This document shows, in pieces, positions 1 through 8,049 of a stretch of DNA of 64,000 bases. A program made the translations under genes and the position numbers. The first letter of the stretch is position 1. Every line of letters starts with the position of its first letter. The notes below the pieces were generated by a model. It was not told where the DNA came from. It saw nothing but the letters and a program-made list of their open reading frames with translations, and did no database searches. The DNA comes from Desulforegula conservatrix Mb1Pa (lineage in GTDB: Bacteria > Desulfobacterota > Desulfobacteria > Desulfobacterales > Desulforegulaceae): positions 32,536 to 96,535 of the forward strand of contig NZ_AUEY01000008.1 in the NCBI RefSeq assembly GCF_000426225.1, given 5' to 3'.

Positions 1-123
1 TCCAACTTTCTCCAAGAAAGGCAAATGGCATGCTCAGACCATTCACCGGCTATGCAAGGCATAATCCCAGCTTAAACATGCATGGGATGCCTGTTACATT
101 ATTTGGCTTTTTTCGAAATGGAT

Positions 124-154
124 GGGATCAAAAATTATAATGATTTTTGATCCC
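124..154 (+). terminator. Strong hairpin downstream of tpx
   Basis: A perfect 11 bp inverted repeat (124-134 with 144-154) encloses a 9 nt loop. On the plus strand it is followed by a T-rich stretch (155-163), so it would terminate a transcript entering from the left edge; on the minus strand it lies just past the tpx stop codon but lacks a U-tract. The first 120 bases of the window show no gene I can support. Confidence 0.6.
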
Positions 155-162
155 TTTATTTT

Positions 163-663
163 TCAGCTCACCGCTTTTAGCGCGTCTTCATAGTTTGGTT
201 CCGAAGTGGTTTCATTTACGAGTTCAGAGTAAATTACATTCCCTTTTTCATTCACTACAATAACTGATCTGGCGAGAAGTCCTGACAGAGGACTGTCAAT
301 AATGGTTACGCCGTATTTTTCTCCAAACTGTCCTGTCCTGAAATCAGATACTGAGTGTACCTTTTCTATACCCTCAGCTCCGCAGAATCTTGCATGAGCA
401 AAAGGAAGGTCCTTTGAAACACATAGTATTACTGTGTTATCGAGCTTAGATGCTGCTTCGTTGAATTTTCTTACTGAAGTAGCGCATACAGGAGTATCTA
501 TGCTTGGAAAAATGTTAAGGATAACCTTTTTACCTTTCAGATCTGAAAGTTTTATTTCTGTAAGATCTGTCTTTACAAGGGTGAAATCAGGTGCGAAGGA
601 GCCGTTACTCGGGATCTCTCCGCATGTATTGATAGTGTTGCCTTGAAGAGCTGTTTTTGCCAT
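163..663 (-). CDS. tpx: Thiol peroxidase (Tpx, atypical 2-Cys peroxiredoxin)
   Basis: Reduces hydrogen peroxide and alkyl hydroperoxides using thioredoxin, normally in the cytoplasm or periplasm. The protein is 166 residues and keeps the family hallmarks: the peroxidatic Cys at residue 60 in the motif IDTPVCATSVRKF and the resolving Cys at 94 in ARFCGAEG, the same spacing as E. coli Tpx. I chose the ATG at 663 rather than the one at 675, because GGAG sits 8 nt before it and the protein then begins MAKTALQG, as usual for the family. It is monocistronic by layout, followed by a hairpin and preceded by a copy of the interspersed repeat. Confidence 0.95.
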   Translation of the reverse strand: MAKTALQGNTINTCGEIPSNGSFAPDFTLVKTDLTEIKLSDLKGKKVILNIFPSIDTPVCATSVRKFNEAASKLDNTVILCVSKDLPFAHARFCGAEGIEKVHSVSDFRTGQFGEKYGVTIIDSPLSGLLARSVIVVNEKGNVIYSELVNETTSEPNYEDALKAVS

Positions 664-694
664 GATGTTCTCCATTTTTTTAGTTTGATAATAG

Positions 695-852
695 TTGACA
701 TGGTCGCAAAAAGCCTGATTCCCGTAATTCCGGCGGGGACTGTCCCTATGAAAACCGGGAGCCGGAATCCAGAAGTAGCTGAAAAAACAGGATACCGGAT
801 CAAGTCCGGTATGACGCCGATGCCTTTATCGACCTTTTTGCGAGTCCATCAA
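695..852 (+). repeat. Interspersed repeat family A, copy 1
   Basis: About 158 bp. It starts with TTGACATGGTCGCAAAAAG and ends with TTTTTGCGAGTCCATCAA, imperfect terminal inverted repeats. Inside are two palindromic blocks: one built on ATTCCGGC/GCCGGAAT, and one reading CCGGATCAAGTCCGG. A 104-codon open frame that crosses it (643-957) is a by-product of the repeat and I do not call it a gene. Confidence 0.85.
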
Positions 853-959
853 AGATGCCGAATAAAAAACAAGGATCTTATCAAGATATGTTCCCGTTTG
901 TTTAACAATGGTATAAATATGATAAAATTCAAAAGCCTTATTCTCGTTTTTCCGTAGCA

Positions 960-1053
960 TTTCTGGATCAGGACGTATCTGAGAATACTTTATGTCTGAT
1001 CAGGCCCGGCATGATGCTTAAACAAGTTTCTGGCTTTTTGATAGACCATCAAG
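960..1053 (+). repeat. Decayed right half of repeat family A
   Basis: This stretch aligns loosely with the right half of the family A element: GGATCAGGACGTATCTGAGAA for the middle, CCCGGCATGATGC for the second palindrome, and CTTTTTGATAGACCATCAA for the right end. The left half is not recognisable. It looks like an old insertion or a tandem neighbour of copy 1. The rest of 853-1155 is AT-rich and holds nothing else that I can name except the ribosome site of the next gene. Confidence 0.5.
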
Positions 1054-1155
1054 ATACATTTAACATAAAATATTCATAATGAACCCTTATTCAAGTTCAG
1101 GTTATAAATTATTTGTATGCGGCCTGGATTATTATATAAATGAGCGGGAGAAGTA

Positions 1156-1728
1156 ATGATTAAATATACTGGCATAAATCATCTGGCTTTGGCAACAGGC
1201 AATCTGGAAGAAACGATCACTTTCTGGAGAGACCTTCTTGGGTTTCGCATGGTTCTTGGATATGGCCATGATGGGTACAGGCAGTATTTTTTTGAAATTT
1301 CCCCAACCGACCTTATTGCTTTTTTTGAATGGAGGGAGGTTGAGCCGCTTCACTTTAAAGACCACGGTGTCCCTGTCAAAGGGTCGTATGGATTCGATCA
1401 CGTTTCAATAGGTGTCGCAACAGAGAAGGATCTCAGACATTTGAAGGACAAACTGGAAGCTGCGGGAATATGGGTTTCTGAAGTGGTTGATCATGGATTT
1501 ATTCTGTCAATATATTCATTTGACCCGAATAATATTCCTGTGGAATTTAGCTCTTATGTCGAAGGCGTTGATATTCGAAAAAAACCAGTTTTCAAGGATT
1601 CAAATCCTTGTCCGGCCGCAGCTTCCGGATCTGAGCCAAATTCCGGGGTATGGTGTGAGGTCGGATCATATACTCCGCGATCAGAATGGGTTTCATACCC
1701 TGGAGACGGTAAAAAGCTTTTTGACTGA
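1156..1728 (+). CDS. VOC-superfamily protein (glyoxalase/extradiol dioxygenase-like)
   Basis: A 190-residue protein of the vicinal-oxygen-chelate fold, made of two beta-alpha-beta-beta-beta modules (roughly residues 3-60 and 76-135). Candidate metal ligands appear at the expected places: His9 (INHLAL), Glu58 (FFEW), His82 (FDHVSIG) and Glu130 (IPVEF), so a mononuclear metal site is likely. A C-terminal tail of about 50 residues rich in Pro/Ser/Gly extends beyond the fold. The substrate cannot be read from sequence; lactoylglutathione lyase, dioxygenase and fosfomycin-resistance types all share this fold. GGGAG lies 7 nt before the ATG. It converges on the thioesterase gene. Confidence 0.85.
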   Translation: MIKYTGINHLALATGNLEETITFWRDLLGFRMVLGYGHDGYRQYFFEISPTDLIAFFEWREVEPLHFKDHGVPVKGSYGFDHVSIGVATEKDLRHLKDKLEAAGIWVSEVVDHGFILSIYSFDPNNIPVEFSSYVEGVDIRKKPVFKDSNPCPAAASGSEPNSGVWCEVGSYTPRSEWVSYPGDGKKLFD

Positions 1729-1766
1729 TAGCCCGGTGCTCTTATAGGTTCTTTTCTTCGAAAATA

Positions 1767-2156
1767 TTATTTCGAAAGCACATGTTTTTCAGGGGTAAAA
1801 CAGGTCATTATAGCTTCAAAAATGATTTCACCATCAACCGATACTTTTGTTTTGACTATAAGCTTTTTACCTGATTTTGATTCGATTGATGCCATGGCAA
1901 CAGCCTTTTTGCCGGTAACCGCAGGTTTTAAGAATTTTGAATCTGCCGAGCCAAGAACTACATTCGGATGATTGACAGCAAGCATGGCTGCGTAATCTGC
2001 AAGGCCAAATATAAAGCCTCCATGGACAAGTCCTGAGTCATCAGCCGACATATCTCCGGTCAGTTCCATTTCAACTGTTGACTTTCCGTCTTCAAGGGCG
2101 GTTGGTACTCCGCATAATTTTTTTGAAATAGACTTGTGTGTATTAATATTCAACAT
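1767..2156 (-). CDS. PaaI-like hotdog-fold thioesterase
   Basis: A 129-residue single hotdog domain. The signature LVHGGFIFGLADYAA (about residues 43-57) corresponds to the PaaI/YbgC-type helix that lies along the acyl-CoA site, with the HGG turn. Family members hydrolyse acyl-CoA thioesters, often aromatic or medium chain; the substrate here is unknown. It lies 28 bp downstream of the GAF histidine kinase on the same strand and could share its transcript, though no functional link is obvious. Confidence 0.85.
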   Translation of the reverse strand: MLNINTHKSISKKLCGVPTALEDGKSTVEMELTGDMSADDSGLVHGGFIFGLADYAAMLAVNHPNVVLGSADSKFLKPAVTGKKAVAMASIESKSGKKLIVKTKVSVDGEIIFEAIMTCFTPEKHVLSK

Positions 2157-2184
2157 TTCATCTGTCCTTATAAAAGCTTACGGC

Positions 2185-3435
2185 TCAATCACCTATTGTT
2201 TTCAGCTGAAAGGAAAAAATACTACCATTTTTACCGTCGCTTTCAACCCAAATTTTGCCTGAATGCGAGATTACAGCTAATCTGCAGAAAGTCAGGCCAA
2301 GACCGGTTGAGTAATTTGATCCGCGGCTTTTCTGGGTAATCTGGAAATATTTGTCAAAAATAAGCTCGTGGAATGCTGGTTCAATTCCCGGGCCTTTGTC
2401 TTTTACAAAAAATACTATTTTGCCCTTCTGGGGTTTTGTAAAACCTACTTCAATATATTCGTTTGCCGTAGAATAGTTTATGGCATTCATAAGAAGGTTT
2501 TGCATAACCCTTGTGAGGAGATCCCTGTCTCCCATGAAATAGGATGTTTTGTCTGATTCAGAAGGAAATTTCTCAATTATTTTTACTCCCCTGTTCCTTG
2601 CAAGGCTTATTATGCGGGATACTGACTCTTTTAAAAAATCCTCTGGTTCAAGCTTTTCCATGATCAGGGGCATTATTTTTTCCTCAAGTCTTGATATATC
2701 GAGAAGATTGAGGATCATTCTGTAAAGAGTATCACAGCCTGACTGAGCTGCTGCAACGTGCTCCTTGTTTTCGCTGGATGAGGTATAGTTTAGTATGTCC
2801 AGGTTTGCGGTTACTTCAGAAATAGGGCCTTTTAGATCGTGTATGAGCATTTTGAAAAGATCTGATTTAAGCGATTCAAGCTTTTTTAGCTGTCTGTTCT
2901 TCAGAGTCAGGGTTTTCTGGCTTTGTTTGAGCGTTTCTGCCAGTCTGAAATTCTCAAGTGCGCTTATTACATTTCCTGATACAGACAAAATAAGCTCCTG
3001 TTCAGGTTTGCTGAAACAGTCCTGGCCTTTTTTTTCAGTAAGGTTGATTACCCCGATAACCTTGTTGCCACTGAATACAGGTGCAAGAAAATATGACTTT
3101 TTTTGGTACCTTCCCATTTTTGTGGGTAAAGCCTCTGATGATTTTTCGGAGTTTATCAAGAGGGCCTTTTTGTTTTTGACAACCCAAACAGATGGAGCCT
3201 CTTCGCTAAGAGGTTGTTTTATGCCAATAAGATCAGGGTTTGTTGACGCCACGACCTCTATATTCTTGGCTTTGACAAGCATTATCGAACCTTTTTCTGC
3301 TCCGACAGCCTCGACTATTTTATGGATAATTTCTTTTACCTTCTTATGAAAATCCATGGATGAATTATTGGAAATTCTGGTTATCTCAATAAGCATTTCA
3401 AGAATCTTTTCTTTGTTATTCATCAACATCACCAT
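2185..3435 (-). CDS. GAF-domain sensor histidine kinase (soluble)
   Basis: A 416-residue cytoplasmic histidine kinase without a membrane segment. An N-terminal GAF domain (about residues 20-165) is followed by a coiled coil (165-190), a HisKA-type dimerisation region with H-box MLIHDLKGP (phospho-acceptor His199), and a HATPase domain with N-box (MNAINYS), G1 (DKGPGIEP) and G2 (STGLGLTFCR). No receiver domain is attached. The REC-TPR gene lies just upstream on the same strand and is the natural partner candidate. Two starts are possible: the ATG at 3435, or an in-frame ATG at 3423 which has GGTGAT just before it. Confidence 0.9.
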   Translation of the reverse strand: MVMLMNNKEKILEMLIEITRISNNSSMDFHKKVKEIIHKIVEAVGAEKGSIMLVKAKNIEVVASTNPDLIGIKQPLSEEAPSVWVVKNKKALLINSEKSSEALPTKMGRYQKKSYFLAPVFSGNKVIGVINLTEKKGQDCFSKPEQELILSVSGNVISALENFRLAETLKQSQKTLTLKNRQLKKLESLKSDLFKMLIHDLKGPISEVTANLDILNYTSSSENKEHVAAAQSGCDTLYRMILNLLDISRLEEKIMPLIMEKLEPEDFLKESVSRIISLARNRGVKIIEKFPSESDKTSYFMGDRDLLTRVMQNLLMNAINYSTANEYIEVGFTKPQKGKIVFFVKDKGPGIEPAFHELIFDKYFQITQKSRGSNYSTGLGLTFCRLAVISHSGKIWVESDGKNGSIFSFQLKTIGD

Positions 3436-3586
3436 ATTTATCTGATTAGCTCAAAGTCATGGAATATAATTGTCGAAGTCCATGAAGCTGTTTTTTTTGA
3501 GAGGGTGCAAACATTTATTTAAATCATCACAGGTAGAAATAACATATATGTATCCATGACAAGAAGGCATAGCTGTCTTAGCTAAA

Positions 3587-4738
3587 TTAAACATTATTAC
3601 GCATCAGGTCCTTTGCTTCCTGGTTATCAGGATCAATATCAAGAACTGTCTTAAGGATGCCATCAGCCCTTAAGGATCTGCCGTCCGCTATGTATATTTT
3701 GGCCAGAGAAAGTTTCAGGTCAACATTGTCAGGCATCTTGGGTTCGATCTTTATCAGGAGATTCATGGCTCTGTTGGTGTCTTCATTAAGAAGATGGATT
3801 TTTGCCAGTTTGTACATAAGATCGTATCTGTCCTGGTAGGATGCAATAAGTTCTTCGATAAGTGATTGGGCATAATCAAAGGCTTCATTTTCAAAGCAGA
3901 ATAATGCTATTTCCTCTTTGAGTGTATCTGAAGATCCTGAGAGTGCAAATGCCTTATCAAGGACAGTTTTTCCTTTTGAGATATTTTTTTTCTGTATCAG
4001 GAGCTTTGCAAAATTAATTGATCTGTCGAGTTGTCTCGGGCTTATTTCCATTGCTTTTTCATAGAATTTTACAGCCATATCGACATTGTTGCGTTTCATG
4101 TTTATCTCACCGAGGTAATGGAAGGCATAAACATCCAGCCTGTTCATCTTGGCTGCTTTTATGAACCATTTTTCGGCTTCATCTAAATCATTTTTAAGAT
4201 AGTGCAGATGTGCAATTGTTCTTATGGGCCTTGAAGACAAAGGATCTGAATTCATGGCTTCAGTAGCCCAGATGATTGCTTCGTCAATATTGCCTTTTTC
4301 CTCAAGATCCCTTGACGCTTTCAGGTATTTTGTCATGTGGCTGGGATTCTGGCACTGTTCCATTACTTTTTCAATTTTATCACCAAGTGATTTCACTGTA
4401 AGGGGCTTAAGTATATATGCATCAATATCTGATTCTGCTGCCTGGGCAACTATGTCCCTTGAGTTTTCGGCGGTGATCATGATTATGGGCATGTCCCTGA
4501 GTACCCGGTCTTCCCTTATTTTGTCGAGAAGTTCTATCCCTGTCATTACTGGCATGTTCCAGTCAATTATGGCAAGATCACTGGGCTCTTTTCTAAGGAT
4601 GTTAAGGCCTTCCCGGCCATTAAAGGCTATCCTGACCCTGTTGCCAATATTAAGGATTTTCAGCATGGCCCTTATGGACTTGCACATGCTCTCCATGTCG
4701 TCAACTATTAGAATATTTATGTTATTTAGGTCTATCAT
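3587..4738 (-). CDS. Response regulator with TPR output region
   Basis: A 383-residue protein with a complete receiver domain (residues 5-125): acidic pair Asp13/Asp14, phospho-acceptor Asp59 in IIDWNMP, Thr89 and Lys111 in LKPL. The rest (about 135-380) is a string of tetratricopeptide repeats, including ALNxD-type turns such as ATEAMNSDPLSSRPI and KAMEISPRQLDRSI. There is no DNA-binding or enzymatic output, so it probably signals through protein-protein contacts. AAGGA precedes the ATG by 6 nt. It is separated by 150 bp from the GAF kinase gene downstream, which could be its cognate kinase. Confidence 0.9.
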   Translation of the reverse strand: MIDLNNINILIVDDMESMCKSIRAMLKILNIGNRVRIAFNGREGLNILRKEPSDLAIIDWNMPVMTGIELLDKIREDRVLRDMPIIMITAENSRDIVAQAAESDIDAYILKPLTVKSLGDKIEKVMEQCQNPSHMTKYLKASRDLEEKGNIDEAIIWATEAMNSDPLSSRPIRTIAHLHYLKNDLDEAEKWFIKAAKMNRLDVYAFHYLGEINMKRNNVDMAVKFYEKAMEISPRQLDRSINFAKLLIQKKNISKGKTVLDKAFALSGSSDTLKEEIALFCFENEAFDYAQSLIEELIASYQDRYDLMYKLAKIHLLNEDTNRAMNLLIKIEPKMPDNVDLKLSLAKIYIADGRSLRADGILKTVLDIDPDNQEAKDLMRNNV

Positions 4739-4927
4739 GGCTGATCCTTAGAATGAATCCGGTGGGGAATAACACGATGCGAACAGCTGTGGGGAGATGA
4801 TTGTCAGTACATCATGTTTTGTAAAAATGTAGCAAAAAAAAATCTTTAAATCAAATTTTAAGATTTTTATTCAAGAATAAGACCGGTAAGGAGTTTGAAG
4901 AAGGCTTGTGACTATCTGGAAGTTAAG

Positions 4928-4961
4928 ATAAAAAAAGCGATGGGATTAAACCCATCGCTTT
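4928..4961 (-). terminator. Terminator after tRNA-Gln
   Basis: An 11 bp stem (4934-4944 with 4951-4961), core GCGATGGG/CCCATCGC, with a 6 nt loop. Read on the minus strand it ends in a run of T; the plus strand also has a T-run (4964-4970), so it can act in both directions. It lies 10 nt past the 3' end of the tRNA gene. The stretch 4739-4927 holds nothing else that I recognise. Confidence 0.85.
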
Positions 4962-4971
4962 GATTTTTTTG

Positions 4972-5045
4972 TGGCTGGGGAACAGGGACTTGAACCCCGA
5001 TTAGCGGAGTCAGAATCCGCCGTCCTGCCATTGAACGATTCCCCA
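4972..5045 (-). tRNA. tRNA-Gln (anticodon CTG)
   Basis: A 74-base cloverleaf with encoded CCA. The acceptor stem TGGGGAA pairs with TTCCCCA, the start U1-A72 being a glutamine tRNA trait. The anticodon stem GCGGA/TCCGC holds the loop TTCTGAC, giving anticodon CTG. The T-arm contains GGTTCAAGTCC. It lies 60 bp downstream of gltX on the same strand and ahead of a terminator, so it may be transcribed with gltX. Confidence 0.93.
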
Positions 5046-5105
5046 AAGAACTTTGGCTATATACCTGTATTTCATTTTAGCTTCAAGCAAAAAATGAAAG
5101 AAGTC

Positions 5106-6533
5106 CTAATTTTTTGCCTGCCCCATGTTTTCAATATAGGCAGCTGCTTTCTTAAGCCGTGAAAGTGTTTTTTCCTTACCAATCACAGCGATGATTTCAA
5201 AAATGCCGGGGCTTGCGGTTTTCCCGGTCAGTGCTATTCTCACAGGAGGGCCTGCTTTGCCGAATTTAAGTCCGGTTTCTTCAAGCATTTCATGGAAAAC
5301 TTTATCAATATTTGCTTCTGAAAAGTCCTCCAATCCATCAATCTTGGCAATAAGTGCATTTACAGGAGCAATGGATTCCGGCTTCATGTGTTTTTTTACA
5401 GCTTCTTCGTCGTACACTATTTCATCTTCAAAATAGAATCTCGATGCTTCGGCCATTTCCTCAAGCGTGCGGCATCTTGGGATCAGCGTTTCAACTGCTT
5501 TTTCAACATCAATGCCTTCAGGCGGAATTATTCCTGCTTTATCCAGGAATGGTTTAACCAGGTCTTTGAGTTTTGCAGCTCCGGCAGCCTTCATGTGATC
5601 AGCATTAAGTGCAAGAAGCTTGTCCATATCAAATACACTTGGCGACTTGCCAATACTGGTCAGATTGAATTTTTCCAAAAGATCTTCGATCGTGAAGAAT
5701 TCCTGGTCACCATAAGACCATCCGAGTCTGACAAGGTAGTTGACCATTGCTTCAGGCAGGATTCCCATGTCTCTGTACGCAGTAACGGATGTTGCACCGT
5801 GGCGCTTGGAAAGTCTTGTCTTGTCTCCGCCCAGAACCATTGGCACATGGCCGAAAAGCGGAAGTTTATATCCTAGGGCGTTGAACAGCATAATCTGCTT
5901 TGGAGTGTTGCTGATGTGGTCATCTCCGCGGATGATGGTGTTTATTCCCATTGTTATGTCATCAACCACAACCGCAAGATTGTAAGTAGGGCTTCCGTCA
6001 CTCCTTAATATAATGAAGTCGTCGAGCTCTTCGTTCTGGATTGCAATATGGCCCTTGATTATATCCTCAATCACTGTAGCTCCGTGGAGAGGCGCCTTGA
6101 ATCTTACGACAGCATTGTCTGTCTTGGGCAAATTCTTTTCCCTGCATGTTCCGTCATACTTTGGCTTTCTTCCTTCGCTCATGGCCTTTTCACGCATCTC
6201 GTCCAGTTTTTCCGGAGAGCATGTGCAATAATAAGCATTACCGGAATCAAGCAGCTTCTGTATATATTCGAGGTAAAGGTCTGTTCTCTGGCTCTGGTAG
6301 TAAGGCCCGTCATCCCAGGTTATCCCGAGCCATTTAAGGCCGTCGAATATTGCGTCCACTGAATCCTGGGTGGATCTTTGGGCATCCGTGTCTTCAATTC
6401 TGAGGACAAAGTTTCCGCCTTTGTTTCTGGCGTAGAGCCAGTTGAAGATGGCTGTTCTTGCCCCGCCCACATGGAGGTATCCAGAAGGACTTGGGGGAAA
6501 TCTGGTGATGATTTTATCAATTTTCTGATTCAT
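5106..6533 (-). CDS. gltX: Glutamyl-tRNA synthetase
   Basis: Class I synthetase that charges tRNA-Glu (and, if non-discriminating, tRNA-Gln). 475 residues from the ATG at 6533. The HIGH-type motif is PSPSGYLHVGG near the N-terminus and the KMSKS-type motif is RLSKRHG; the zinc-binding-like region keeps CTCSPEKLDEMR, and the C-terminal anticodon domain is complete. I preferred 6533 because the upstream 29 codons of the longer frame (to 6620) are not homologous to the family and have no ribosome site. Its neighbour, a tRNA-Gln gene, makes it worth asking whether this enzyme also misacylates tRNA-Gln. Confidence 0.95.
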   Translation of the reverse strand: MNQKIDKIITRFPPSPSGYLHVGGARTAIFNWLYARNKGGNFVLRIEDTDAQRSTQDSVDAIFDGLKWLGITWDDGPYYQSQRTDLYLEYIQKLLDSGNAYYCTCSPEKLDEMREKAMSEGRKPKYDGTCREKNLPKTDNAVVRFKAPLHGATVIEDIIKGHIAIQNEELDDFIILRSDGSPTYNLAVVVDDITMGINTIIRGDDHISNTPKQIMLFNALGYKLPLFGHVPMVLGGDKTRLSKRHGATSVTAYRDMGILPEAMVNYLVRLGWSYGDQEFFTIEDLLEKFNLTSIGKSPSVFDMDKLLALNADHMKAAGAAKLKDLVKPFLDKAGIIPPEGIDVEKAVETLIPRCRTLEEMAEASRFYFEDEIVYDEEAVKKHMKPESIAPVNALIAKIDGLEDFSEANIDKVFHEMLEETGLKFGKAGPPVRIALTGKTASPGIFEIIAVIGKEKTLSRLKKAAAYIENMGQAKN

Positions 6534-6670
6534 TTTTATATCCGGTCCATTAAATTTGGTTTTTTTACTTGAAATTTCTGGCCATTGTGCAAGAGTGCCG
6601 GAAACTCTTTCACCTACCATAAATGATTTTTTGCTGCAAGCAGAGTATTTTTAATATTCCCTGAAATGCC

Positions 6671-6699
6671 TTGACATTCGTTTTTAATTCAATTAGTAA
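6671..6699 (+). promoter_or_regulatory. Probable promoter of the rpmF-fabG operon
   Basis: TTGACA (6671-6676), a 17 nt spacer, then TAGTAA (6694-6699). The -35 is a perfect sigma-70 match and the -10 is partial. It lies about 97 bp before the rpmF start codon in a gene-free interval between the divergent gltX and rpmF. Confidence 0.5.
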
Positions 6700-6795
6700 A
6701 ACCGCTACTGTCTATGCTTGCGTTTTTGTTGAGCATTTTGATCAATTAAGGTTTTGATTCTAAATAGTTAATGAAATTTTCGGGAGGATTTAGAT

Positions 6796-6978
6796 ATGGC
6801 GGTTCCAAAGCGGAAGACCTCCAAATCCAGGAGAGACAAGAGACGTACGCATCAGAAAACATCTGCACCAGCAGTTTCAGCGTGCGCAAACTGCGGAGAA
6901 GCAAAGAGACCCCATACTGTATGCCCAAGCTGCGGCACCTACAGAGGTCGTGAACTCGCTCCTCTATCTGTAGAATAG
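6796..6978 (+). CDS. rpmF: 50S ribosomal protein L32
   Basis: A 60-residue basic protein beginning [17 protein letters not shown], typical of L32, with a four-cysteine zinc ribbon (CANC and CPSC, about residues 32-47). GGGAGG lies 9 nt ahead of the ATG. In many bacteria rpmF is followed by plsX and fabH; here the next gene is fabG only 49 bp later. Confidence 0.96.
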   Translation: MAVPKRKTSKSRRDKRRTHQKTSAPAVSACANCGEAKRPHTVCPSCGTYRGRELAPLSVE

Positions 6979-7027
6979 CAAGTGCCCTTTAGAAGGGCGA
7001 TAACATTCCGGGCATGGAGATTTTGAA

Positions 7028-7765
7028 ATGACGCCGCGTGTTGTTGTTGTGACTGGTGGATCCAGAGGGATCGGAAGATCCATCTGTCTTGCATTTGCGG
7101 ACGAGAATACCCATATATTCCTGAATTATTCGGCATCTGTAGAAAATGCTGCGGAAACTGTCAGAATGATTGAGGAAAAAGGCGGAAAAGCTACTGCAAT
7201 AAAGGCTGATGTCTCATCTGATGATGAGGTTGAGGCCTTTTTTGGTCAGGCTCTTGAGCTGTGCGGGAGAATAGATGTTCTCGTGAATAATGCAGGGGTG
7301 ACCAAAGATGGCCTGATAGCCAGAATGAAGACCACTGATTGGGATTCAGTTATTGATACCAATCTCAAGGGCGCTTTTCTCTGTATTCGTGCAGTTGTAA
7401 GACCCATGATGAAACAACGGGACGGCCGGATCATTAATATAACCTCCATTGCAGGAGTTGCAGGTAATCCTGGGCAGGCGAATTATGCGGCATCCAAGGG
7501 AGGGCTCATTGCACTCACCAAGTCGGCTGCCAGGGAGCTTGCTTCCCGCAATATCACAGTAAATGCCGTGGCTCCGGGATACATTGAAACAGATATGACA
7601 GCAGGCCTGAATGATCAGGTTAAGTCAGGGATGCTCGCCCAGATTCCTCTGGGGCGTTGTGGCAGACCGGAAGATGTCGCTGCCGCAGTCCATTTTCTTG
7701 CCTCTGGTCCTGCTTCTTACATCACTGGTCAGGTAATTCATGTGAACGGTGGAATGTACATTTAA
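7028..7765 (+). CDS. fabG: 3-oxoacyl-ACP reductase
   Basis: NADPH-dependent short-chain dehydrogenase that reduces 3-ketoacyl-ACP in fatty acid elongation. 245 residues, with the Rossmann motif TGGSRGIG near residue 10, NNAG in the middle, catalytic Ser in ITSIAG, and the Tyr-Lys pair in [20 protein letters not shown] precedes the ATG. It is followed at 16 bp by acpP and then fabF, so the assignment as FabG rather than another SDR is well supported by context. Confidence 0.95.
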   Translation: MTPRVVVVTGGSRGIGRSICLAFADENTHIFLNYSASVENAAETVRMIEEKGGKATAIKADVSSDDEVEAFFGQALELCGRIDVLVNNAGVTKDGLIARMKTTDWDSVIDTNLKGAFLCIRAVVRPMMKQRDGRIINITSIAGVAGNPGQANYAASKGGLIALTKSAARELASRNITVNAVAPGYIETDMTAGLNDQVKSGMLAQIPLGRCGRPEDVAAAVHFLASGPASYITGQVIHVNGGMYI

Positions 7766-7781
7766 AACGGAGATAATACTC

Positions 7782-8012
7782 ATGTCTATTGAAGATAAGG
7801 TTCGTAAGGTTATTTCAGAAAAACTTGGTGTGGATATATCAGAAGTTGTTCCTGAAGCATCACTCATAGACGATCTGGGCGCTGATTCCCTTGATATAGT
7901 TGAACTTATCATGAGCATGGAAGAAACATTCGATCTTGATATTCCTGATGAAGAAGCTGAAAAGCTTGTTAAGGTTAAGGACGTTATCAAGTATCTGGAG
8001 GATAAGCTCTAA
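7782..8012 (+). CDS. acpP: Acyl carrier protein
   Basis: A 76-residue acidic four-helix protein; the DSL motif GADSLDIVE carries the serine that receives 4'-phosphopantetheine. The frame is open from 7749, but the ATG at 7782 gives the usual [11 protein letters not shown] start and has GGAG 9 nt upstream. Carries the growing acyl chain between FabG, FabF and the rest of the type II system. Confidence 0.97.
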   Translation: MSIEDKVRKVISEKLGVDISEVVPEASLIDDLGADSLDIVELIMSMEETFDLDIPDEEAEKLVKVKDVIKYLEDKL

Positions 8013-8049
8013 TCCGTACAACCCGTTTTAACTGGGGGGGAGGGAATAT

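Noticed and set aside
643..957. 104-codon frame overlapping repeat copy 1
   Set aside because: It runs through the inverted-repeat element and has no ribosome site or protein-like content; equivalent frames appear in other copies.
4224..4751. 175-codon frame opposite the REC-TPR gene
   Set aside because: Shadow of the real gene; no homology-like motifs and no ribosome site.
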